A stretch of DNA of 51,663 bases from NCBI GenBank assembly GCA_000310025.1, contig FN649749.1, positions 3,360,855 to 3,412,517 of the forward strand. Direction: 5' to 3'. Both the position numbers and the translations under genes were made by a program. The stretch's first letter is position 1, and each line of letters begins with the position of its first letter. The notes beneath the pieces are model-generated. The model was given only the letters and a program-made list of their open reading frames with translations. It did not search any database and was not told the origin of the DNA. Positions 1 to 9,700 of this stretch are shown one piece after another. Source of the DNA: Ectocarpus siliculosus. Taxonomy: Eukaryota; Sar; Phaeophyceae; Ectocarpales; Ectocarpaceae.

Positions 1-60
1 GAGACAGACACCTTTCAGGGAGGCTTGTGTTATATTTCTGTGGGTGGGGGGGGGGGGGGG

Positions 61-581
61 TGTACTCATAGTCGTGCATGCCGTAGTCGTTTGACCATTG
101 ACCTCGCATCCCTACAAAGCCGGGACGGAGCACGCCGGGTTCTCACCGGACCAGGCTCTCACATCACCAAGCGCGAAGCGCCGTGAGGTATTTGGCGAGT
201 CGCATGAAGGGTGAGCTGCATCCTGCTAAGGGTGTTCGGCATCTTGTGCTTACTTCCTTGCGTACGGATGACAGCTACGTATGACTTAATTTATTTTCTG
301 GTGCTTTCACTTCCAGAGACAGTTGTAAGCACTGTGTAACTGCCTCGAGGAAGCTTGACCATTTTAACACAACGTGGTGCGATCATCCCCCGTTGCGCGG
401 AGTGAGGTTTCTCCACCCCGCACAACATGATCTACTCGACCACCATTATGGTTACCGCCAAAAAAAAAACCGAGGTAAAAAAAAAAACGGTAACCTGGTT
501 GCCGAGTTCACGAAGTGAATTGGCTTGTTTTACAACGTCGTTGCCAAGCGACGAAAACCCAATCCCGATGGCAAACACCGA
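61..581 (-). mobile_element. Non-autonomous retroelement-like repeat, copy A
   Basis: This is one of two long copies of a repeat; the other lies inverted at about 6009-6603. Between about 111 and 265 the copies differ at only a few positions. The low-coordinate end carries a conserved tail (GGTCAATGGTCTAAC-like when read on the minus strand) followed by a C-run, seen here as the G-run at 47-60. The same tail ends the LINE fragments at 15031 and 15903. Near 450-500 is a small inverted pair, GGTTACCG and CGGTAACC, around two A-runs. No protein is encoded. A SINE-like or LINE-mobilised element is the best reading, from the shared tail; orientation is set by that tail. Confidence 0.6.
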
Positions 582-1011
582 GTTCAGTAGGTAGGGAACG
601 CGCATTTTCCCCTGAAGTCTTGTAAATAAGTAAGTAAGTGTGTTCTGACCCTAACGCATACTCCACACAGTCGAGAGACCTGTATAGTCTATTGTCGGTT
701 GAAAAGTGCCAAGTGCCCAGTAAAATATCTCGACACAGGCGGAGCTCTGTCTGGCACTAATGAGAGCTTGCCCGGTTAGTGCCAGTTGGGCGCCGTTGTA
801 ACCCCCAATAGTGCCGGTTCACCCTCTCGCGCGCACACACACGACGAAACGGCCTTGCTTCACCTGAAGGCTTAGTCTATCATACCAACAGGATTCGGAG
901 ACGGTTTACGCTGGAGCTGGCTCGTTCTCTATAGGTACGAACTCGTGATGCTTTCAAACGTCATGGGCTTCTGATCGACCAATTTCCACCACGGCCAAGT
1001 TGGGATCTCAG

Positions 1012-1411
1012 TATAGCTACACAGTGCAGATAAAGACGATGATAATGGCATTTGGGGGAATCCATTTGGGAGCGATGAAGAGGAGGAGGAGAGGGAACGG
1101 GATGATCAGAGAACGACCAAGACAGCAATCGAGGAGGGAATTATGGAGTTATGGAGTGGAAGAGAGCAAGAGCTTCGAGCCAGACGACCTTACTCACGAC
1201 AAACGGTGCAGGGCCAGACTATGTATAGAGAAGAACACTGCCGAGAAATTGCTGCAAAAATGACGATGAGAGTGATGGTGGTGAAAGCAAGGAGGATAAT
1301 GATGAAAGCATCGAAAACGAACTCGAGTGCAAGGTAGCAGCCTTGGTATACACGTGCAGTTTTATTCTGTTGCTACCGTTTCTGTCTTTAATCCGGAGAA
1401 TAGCTTAGCAT
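1012..1411 (+). pseudogene. Possible decayed or partial acidic protein exon
   Basis: I do not recognise this sequence. From about 1025 one frame reads an acidic/basic stretch (DDDNGIWGNPFGSDEEEE and onward) to about 1258. After a run of five A residues, a different frame continues as an acidic tail (NDDESDGGESKEDNDES) followed by a hydrophobic segment (VAALVYTCSFILLLPF) and a TAG at about 1409-1411. A single-base loss in the A-run would explain the frame switch; an unrecognised intron would explain it too. An acceptor-like CAG precedes the first stretch. It could be the 3' end of an old gene, a transposon remnant or chance. Confidence 0.25.
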
Positions 1412-1638
1412 CCCCCATGCCGCCGCCTCACGGGGTCCCCAGTTAATGGCGCATGTAGAAGTGTTTCGTGTTGTCAACCGCACTGAGACTGACGTCTTTC
1501 CATTGGTCAGCCGGTTAGCGCGGTCGATGCTACTTGAAAAAAAACACAAACACACAACCAGGCAAAAGACAGACTCCACACAGAGAAATAGGGTACACGT
1601 GCTGCTGCAGACGGGTTATGCACATCATTTGACCATTT

Positions 1639-1905
1639 CGTGGACACGTCCGTGGACGTCCGTGGACACGTCCGTGGACGTCCATGGACACGTCCGCGGC
1701 ACGTCCGTGGACGTCCAAGGATGTCCACAGACGTCCACGGACACCTCCACGGACGTCCGTGGACGTCCATGGACGATGTCCGTGGGCATTTCCTTGGACA
1801 ACGTCCATGGACACGGTTATGGACTTGTCCGCGGACGTCCATGGACGTCCATGGACGTCCCACGGATATGTCCATAACCATGTCCAGTGGACATGTCCAC
1901 GGACG
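1639..1905. repeat. Array of GTCCRYGGAC palindromes
   Basis: Dense array of a 10-bp self-complementary unit, GTCC(GT/AT/AC/CG)GGAC, spaced by 0-2 bp so that units recur about every 10-12 bp. Because the unit is palindromic, both strands give similar long open frames rich in W, T, D, V, H and G. Those frames are a by-product of the repeat and should not be read as genes. Confidence 0.85.
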
Positions 1906-2027
1906 GGTAAGTGTCGGAAGTCCACTGCTGTCCACTGACGGATCACGTTTCCTTTTGTTCATGTTGACGCGCGCCCGCCCCTCTGCCAGGGGTCTCCCAC
2001 ACTTTCGGGGTTTTGATAGTCCGCCCG

Positions 2028-2258
2028 CCCATGAGCCGCCCATGGACAGCCCATGGGCAGCTCATGGTGGGCACTCCATGGGCTGCATTTTTGCCCACGA
2101 CGGGCCGCCCATGGTCACGCCCACGGGCAAGCCTACAATGCCCGCCATGGGCTGGCCATGGGTTGCCCATGGGCACCCCAACATGTGCAGCCCAACGTGG
2201 GGCAGCCCACCACGGGAAGCATGTTAGGCATACCAGTCGGCCGCCCATCGTGGGCAAA
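2028..2258. repeat. Array of GCCCATGGGC palindromes
   Basis: Looser array built on GCCCATGGGC and one-base variants, many with a CCATGG core. It is separated by only about 120 bp from the GTCCATGGAC array, and the two units differ by a symmetric pair of changes (T to C in the left arm, A to G in the right). Confidence 0.8.
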
Positions 2259-2454
2259 ATTACAGGGAAGTACGGTTTGGCCAGGATCCTTTTTTTGTGG
2301 TTGGCCTAAACGTTTGGTTGCAGTCCCTGATGTACAAAACAAATATGTTCCCGTGATCCCCACGACCAAGACGGCCTAGGAAAAAAAAGAACCATAAAAG
2401 CGTGAGGGTACTTTCCAACAAAAATGAAGGAAAAAAGAGAACGGAAACAAGGAT

Positions 2455-2800
2455 CTTTTTTTCTTTTTTTTGTCTTCACTTCAAATCAGGGCTCACAGCA
2501 CTAGTGCCGTTTACTCCAACCCGGGGTCACCCAGAATAGCCCCTCTCTACCCTCCCTTCCTGCGGTTCTTTGCCTTCGATTTTTAATTCGAGAAGAGTTC
2601 AGCACTCTCTTCCCTCTGTGTACACACGAACTACTAGCGCTATCCACTAGGCCAGGAGCGGAAGCGAGAGAAACACTCACTTTGCAAGAAAATCTCGCTT
2701 ACGCCGGGACTCGAACACTTGACCTGACCTCTAGAAGGTGTCGAGGATACCAACTAGACCACCGAGGCGACCGTTGGTGCCTGGGATCGAACCCCGGCCC
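2455..2800 (-). mobile_element. tRNA-derived SINE-like element
   Basis: Read on the minus strand, this has tRNA-like modules followed by a body and an A-rich tail (T-rich at 2455-2481 on the plus strand). Module 1 is a T-arm half with B-box GGTTCGATCCC (2783-2793). Module 2 has A-box TGGTCTAGTTGG (2750-2761) and B-box GTTCGAGTCCC (2706-2716). Module 3 has an A-box-like TGGCCTAGTGGA (2643-2654). Acceptor and T-stems do not pair well, so these are not functional tRNAs. Pol III boxes, body and 3' A-tail are the hallmark of a SINE. The 5' boundary and target-site duplication are not resolved. Confidence 0.6.
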
Positions 2801-2878
2801 TCGTGAAGAAAGGACGCACCCACAAACTCTTGGGGTATACGTGCACATTCTCCCACACTACTGACAGTTTTGTTTAAC

Positions 2879-3036
2879 CGCCCATGGGACACCCATGGGT
2901 CACCCATGGGTCACCCATGGGCCACCCATGGGCACTTCATGGCCGGCCATGGTCTGCCCATGGGCTGCCAATGGGTGACCCATGGGCATGCCCATGAGCG
3001 GCCCATGGGCGACCCATGAAGTGCCCACCGTGGGCC
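2879..3036. repeat. CCCATGGG palindrome array, third block
   Basis: Repeats of CCCATGGGTCA, GCCCATGGGC and close variants, with a CCATGG core recurring about every 10-12 bp. Confidence 0.8.
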
Positions 3037-3224
3037 CTTCAACCTAGAACTTCGCCACTGGCATATCAAACTAGAACTTAGCCACCAGCGCCAACCTAAC
3101 ACGTTTCGTGTGGGCTTGGAGTTAGGGTTACGGTTAGCGTTACGGTTTTTAGCCGCAAAAGTGCCCGTTCCAAAGCAGATTATCTATTGTTTAGGAGTCC
3201 AATAGTTCGGTTGAAGGGCTCTCA

Positions 3225-3333
3225 TTGGCCGCCCATGGGCTTCCCATGGGTGACCCATGGGCTGCCCATGGGCCTAACGGGGTGCCCATACGCGGCCCAT
3301 GGGTGACCCATGGGTGACCCATGGGAGTCCTGT
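3225..3333. repeat. CCCATGGG palindrome array, fourth block
   Basis: Same unit as the preceding block (GCCCATGGGC and GACCCATGGGT variants), about 190 bp further on. The sequence between the two blocks (3037-3224) is unique-looking and includes a short TTAGGG-like stretch near 3122-3150. Confidence 0.8.
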
Positions 3334-3791
3334 GTCCCCTACCGTGCGATTTGCCTTTGTCTGGATACGACCCTGCCACTTGTTTGTACCTTTCTTTGGT
3401 TTTTGGTTTTTGCGTTAGTCAGATTTATTTAAATGTTTGTTTTGCTCTTTTTCCACCTATACATTCTTGCTCTCACAGTCCTTGCTTCTGACACGATTAC
3501 CTCGCATTCGAAAAATATGACCTCGCTTGACCTTACGAGGACTATGGGAGGCGACGCCAGGGTCAAATGTCGATCGCATGCTCCGAAGCTCAAACGAGTG
3601 GCAGAAGAGAAACAATCGCGTGCCGGACGCGGAAAGCAAACGGCAGCGCCGTGCACCGATCACGAGGGTTGAGGTCAGAAAGCTCATCCTTGTCGAATGC
3701 CGCGCGTCTCGTAGTCGTCGCTAGAGATGTAGACTACACCAACACCTGATCTCCACGTTCACTCACTTTGTCCATCCGTTTCATTCATCAG
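3334..3791. other. Upstream region of the ABCG gene, no gene assigned
   Basis: Open frames exist (e.g. 3433-3672) but show no family signal. An acceptor-like TTTCATTCATCAG ends exactly at 3791, just before the first ABCG ATG. That suggests a 5' UTR intron, or an additional upstream coding exon somewhere here that I could not identify. Confidence 0.4.
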
Positions 3792-6700
3792 ATGATGTCC
3801 CCTCAAGCTGGTGAAGATTTGGAACGCGGGAGCCGCAATGGGGCAGCAGCGCCCCTGGGAAAACCCAGGAACTCCCCCGACGAGCCGAAGGTGGGCAACG
3901 TACTCCACCATCTATCTGAACGTTCGTGATAGCAATATTAACGGTTAGAGTAGCTGCAACACTATTGCCGTTGGAAGGTGTGTTTTGTTTAGGGTATACG
4001 TACATACGTTAGTGTTTGTTGAGTGCTGACTTGTAGCATAGTGGATATGCTGTACACCTTAACATTGAGGAGACGTGTACCCTTTATTACAGCCTTCGAG
4101 TAAGAAACAAAACACTCTCATCCGTACTCCGGACGGAGACAAGTACTGAACGTTTTCATCAACTATATCAGCCTACCCCAGTACTTTACTCAAGCATCCT
4201 CAACGTTTGAGTATGTAACGACACAGTTTCGTAAGAGGTTCCTTCAGAACGTTCGTCGGGGTATGCCTACTGTAAGCATGAGAAGTTTCCGAAGACAAAT
4301 GTGCGGTGTCTAGTGGTGTCCAGGCCCGGATGACAGGCGCACACGGGGGGAATAGCAGCCTCAGCGAAAGCTCTTTTCTCAATCGGTCTCCATCGTTTGA
4401 GAAAGAAACAATTAGACCTGAAATTCTCAACCGAACGCACGGACGGAGACAAAGAAAACTTCCTCGAAATGCTCGAGTGCGCGCTCCCTTACGAAACACA
4501 CCCGTGGGAGTTTGAGAAATCGTTTCGAAACATTTTACACACCTTTGGAGGACTTTCCCTGCAGCGTCTTTAGGCAAGGCTTCTTGGGGCCTCTAGCCAG
4601 CCAGAGAACCAGAACATAAATTCAAATTTGGTGGCTGCCCGCATTTGACATACGCCTGCTTCCTCCAGGTGGACCTCCGTTTTCGCGACGTGCGATACAG
4701 CGTAGAGGTTTCCAAGACGAAGGCGTCTCTGATGGGGGGGGAGGCCGGGGTGAAGCACATCCTGAGGGGGGTCAGCGGAGCGGTGGAGTCCGGGCAGATC
4801 TTGGCCATCATCGGCTCTAGCGGAGCGGGCAAGACGTCTCTGCTCGACGTGCTTGTCGGAAAGGTACATGTGTCATAGAGCCCGGCAGATTGCGAGGGCG
4901 AGGAGACTTTAGTGTTTAGATCGAGTGGACTAGGCTCGTGAGAGCTTGTGCGGAAGGAGGTCTATTTCACGCGGCCCTTTCCCATATCTGATTCGTGTAG
5001 ACAATATGTTCCATGCTCGTAGGGGCTCCAATCGTGAACCTCTCTCTCCCCCCCGCTCTGTGCTTCGGCGATCCCTCGCGGTGCGAACGGCAGCCGAAGG
5101 GTCCACTGCTGTCCCCCTTCTACCGTGTTACCCCTGGCCATGTCTCGGCTTCCCCCCATAGCCCCCCCTCTTTGCAGCTTCGCCCGCACCGACCAACCAA
5201 ATGACTCCCGTGCGGGGGCGTACATGCGAAAACAGGTATCGGCCCGCACGAAGGGGCTGAACATCACCGGCGATGTAAACGTTAACGGCAAGGCGATGTC
5301 CAAGTCCTTCTTCTTGGAGAACGCCGCTTACGTTCCTCAGGAAGACCGCCTGTGGAGTGCCCTCACAGGTACCGAGCTGGGCAAGAACACAATAAACGCA
5401 ATTGGATACATCAACCCCACCCAAAGATTCATCACACCTGCATTAAGATAGGGGGGAAACATATCTCAATCCGTTTGTTCAGAATGTGTATGGAACATTT
5501 TCAACCAATTTTGTTCAAGAACACTGCACGCATGTCACCTCAAAACCGCTTATGGAGTGCTGTCGCAGGCGCTGAGAATCACTCTCACCAACAAATTCGG
5601 CCTTGTCTTGTCTTGGTCGGCTTCCAACAAAAAAGCAACCCAGAGGGCACTTCTTACCCGTACACCCATGATTGTAGCGGTAGCAGATTGCATACCACGC
5701 TGACACGGAAGTTCGTTTCTCAAGGCGAGCGCGGTGGAACGAATCTATTTCATGAGGTTCGTGCTGAGCAGAACCGGGCCTGGGAACAATCCTCCCAGTC
5801 AGCGCGGTAATTTCGCCCTGGCTCGAAACCCAAGCAACGTTGAGCCACCTGCAGGAGGGACGTTCGTTCCGCGATGGCTGAAACCGACAAACGGCGGAGA
5901 GAAAGGCTTCGAGAGGAACCCAGCAGACATGACAACACCACAGGTTTTTCTAGTCACGCCCCGAGTTTTTTTTCGCCCCCCCCCCCAACCTAAACGCCCC
6001 CCCCCCCCCGGTGTTTGCCATCGAGGTTGGGCTTTCGTCGCTGGGCAACGACGTTGTAGAACAAGCCGCCCTCCCCGGTGTTTGCCATCGGGGTTGGGTT
6101 TCGTCGCTTGACAACTATGTTGTAAAACAAGCCGATTACATCGTGAGCTTGGCAACCCGGTTACCGCTTTTCTTTTTGTGCCTTTTTTTTTTTTTTTTTG
6201 CGGTAACCATGAATGGTGGTCGAGTAGATCATGTTGTGCGGGGTCGAGAACCCTCACTCCGCGCAAGGGGGATGATCGCACCACGTTGTGTTGAATTGGT
6301 CCAGCACCCTCGAGGCAGTTACACAGTGCTTACAACTGGCTCTGGAAGTGAAAGCACCAGAAAATAAATTAAGTCACCCCCAGCTGTCATCCGTGCGCAA
6401 GGAAGTAAGCACAAGATGCCGAACACCCTTGGCAGGATGCAGCGCACCCTTCATGCGACTCGCCGAATACCTCACGGCGCTTCGCGCTTGGTGATGTGAG
6501 AGCCTGGTCCGGTGAGAACCCGGCATGCTCCGTCCCGGCTTTGTAGGGATGCGAGGTCAATGGTCTAACGACTACGGTATGCACGACTATGAGTACACCC
6601 TCTAACCTAACACCTGCTCGCGTACCCCCTCGTTCGGCTTCGTCTCGACAAGGATTCATCGTCAGCGATAAAAAAACCAATGCATACGGCAAGACACCAA

Positions 6701-9700
6701 TATGTGCCCTCCCCGCGTTGTTTCGCCGGCCGGGCCCCCTTGTACCAAAGTTCGGGAAAACCTGACGTTCGCGTGCAAGATGTACAGCCCGATGTTGTCT
6801 CGAGGAGAGTGCAGCAAGCGCGTGGACGAGGTGCTCGTCAGCTTGGGCCTCGAGGGGTGCCAGCACACGAAGGTGATGTCGCCGCCCAAACACGCGCGCA
6901 ATTTTTCTGTCCTGATACCGCTCTCACGATTTCTTCTGCTTTTCTCTTGTCATGTCCATTCCGGGCGCCGGTCTACACCCTCCGGTACATTATGTATTGG
7001 AGTCCTTGAAAAAGACGTGGTACCTGTCGGCTGGTAGATTCAGACGCAAGATTCCTTCGCCCCCGAAACACGGAAAACTACGGTTAAACTCTGATGTGCA
7101 ATTGAGGTATTGGGTATGTAGAAACCTGCTATCCCACTCATCACTACGTTCCCACGTCGAGACCTTCTCTTCTTCTCTCCGACCGAAGCCAGTGTTGCAC
7201 ATAAATTTAGCCCTGAATCGAGTTTGGCCCTACGCTTTGGGCATTTGTAAGAGATGCAAATAAATGTCGAAAGAAGGATACAATACTGGCAAGTCGTACA
7301 GATGGCGACGTGGTAATATTGACAATAAACCTGCGATTGATTCTGGCAAGCTCGATTCACCTCACTCAGCCGCTCTCCCTCGTCTTTTGTTTTCGGAACT
7401 CGTCACTTGTACCTTGTATATGCAAAGGTCGGAAACATCTTCCTTAAGGGCACCTCCGGGGGCGAGAAACGACGCACTTCGATAGGCGTCGAGCTCGTCT
7501 TCCTGCGCAAGATACTCTTCCTCGGTGAGCTACCGTTACACTGTACACGTGGTGGGCAGTATCGACAGAAACATCATGCACTAGCACGCGCATACTGCTG
7601 CAGGTCGACGCGTTGTTCCTGACCATCGGTGCACGCACGGCAGAGGGTTTGGGTTCTGTCTCCTGTGTAGTAATCGTATAACTGTCTACTTGATGTTGGT
7701 TTATCGCGAGTGCCCACGTCTGTCGTGCTGTCTCGCTAAACCACCAATTCAATGCCCCATCCTCTCCCTTCTAGACGAGCCGACGTCGGGTCTGGATGCC
7801 GGTTCTGCCTCCGAGATCATGGACCTGCTAAGGGGTCTGGCGTCGGACACGGGGATGATTATCATCACCAGCGTGCACCAACCGTCCAGCCGCGTGTTCA
7901 ACAGTTTCGACCAGGTGACAACACAAAGCAGGCCTTCGAGGGCTTGGGAATACCGTCAAAGGCTGAACAAAAAAACAGTTTCTAAACGTTTGGGGCTACA
8001 AAGGCAAGCATGGATGATGTTTTTCGCGATGTTGAGGCGGATCGATCCTCGCTCCGGTTTGATCCGTCTCGGATTTATGCTTAGGCACGGTCCCCGAGAA
8101 AACAAAAGCACCAAGATACGTCGTTTCTCGGAAGTCTACAGTATGTGCCATCACCTCAGGATCTGGGAGCTAAGAACTTGAGGCTCAGAGACGATAAGAT
8201 TTGAAACTTGCTCAAAATAACAAGAGTACTCATTCATGAATCTACAACGTAGCTCAGTTGCCTTTGGGTTGCCCCACAGAGAAAGTAAGAACGAGCCTCG
8301 CGCGACATGGTGGGGCCTTCCGTAGCTCGTGGCGTGTCTATCGTCCTTGTCCTACCCACGACGAACAACGTGGTGTAACTACGGAGCGCCACAAACCTGC
8401 TACTGTTGTATGCCTTTGCGATGATCTCGTTGCTGAGGCAGGTGATGCTGTTGACGATGGGGCAGACGGCCTACTTCGGGCCGGCGGTGGACAGTCTCGC
8501 CCACTTCGCGCGCTTGGGCCACGAGCCGAAAGGTCTCGTCAACCCGGCAGACTACCTTCTCGAGGTACCTCTAAAGCACCATTGAGAATTCAGTATCTAG
8601 AGGTAGCCCTTTAAAGACCATCGAGACATACCTCCTATTCTAGAGTTACTCTACGGCCGTCCTGGGCTGTGCTCCTCCCAGTTCCGTACGTCGTATGGCC
8701 TGTTGCGGCATTGACAAACGCACAGGTTGCCGAATGCGCATCTCTTCAGAAAGATTCTTGCTCTAACATGTCCGGGGAAAGCCCGACCTTGACTTGTCAC
8801 AGACACCGGCACTTCTACCTTAGTCTTTATATAGCTTATAGTATTACCAGTACATCGGATCGCATTTTCAGGCAGGGTGCTCTATGCAGTCAAGTGAGAC
8901 ACGAGACTCTTGTGGAAAGCCGCCCCTTTTCTCCTCAATACCTACGTAGAGAGTTCGCTTCGTACACACAGCGCGAAACCCTTTATTTACTACATCCCGA
9001 CCTCAACATCGTTCCAGCCACAATATCCCTCTCCCCTTCGTTTCCGATCCTCCCATCTATTGAACTCCACACCTAACTGACCAGATCACCAACTCCCACT
9101 TCAGCGACACAAAAGCCGTGCAGCGGCTGGCCGATGCATGGAAGGAGACACCGGCGTGTCGAGCGTTAGATACCCGTCTTTGTGCACCCGTCTCTCCGCC
9201 ATTGGCAGAGGGATCGAAGGCCGGCTGGCTCTCATCTTTCCTGCAGCTCCGCGCGCTGGTCGTCAGGACCTCAATGAACAGCCTGAGGGACCCCGCCGTC
9301 TATGCCCTAAGGTGTGTGCCTCGATGACGGACGAAATCTGTTGTGTTGCATTGATGAACTGAATACGGATCCTGTAGACGTTCTTCCTGTGTGACCCCGG
9401 CGGATACGTCAGAGATGCACACCATAGAGAATGCACACCAATGCTGCTGTACAATCGCGTCAGTGAGTCTTACTCGAGTATGAGTAACGGGGAACGATGT
9501 ATCTCCGCAAACCATTCTACTGAAACGATAACGTAGGTTTACAGTGTAGGGACGATCCGAATCGTTGCTATGAGCTCAACGAACGCGGGGTTCACTGTTG
9601 GAGGTCTATCGAGGGACCCACAGCTCAGGAGAGGCCTCGCTGCCCATCCGTCGAGGTACGTAGTCGTGCTGAGGACTCTTCGGTGTAGTTGTTTGGATAG

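Noticed and set aside
1446-2379. Long open frames on both strands rich in PWTSMDVHG and PMG/PWAAHG repeats
   Set aside because: They arise from the palindromic CCATGG-type arrays, which read open in several frames on both strands; no domain, start context or splice pattern supports a protein.
2700-2800. Functional tRNA gene(s) on the minus strand
   Set aside because: A- and B-boxes are good, but the T-arm and acceptor stems do not pair and modules overlap, so a SINE head is the better reading.
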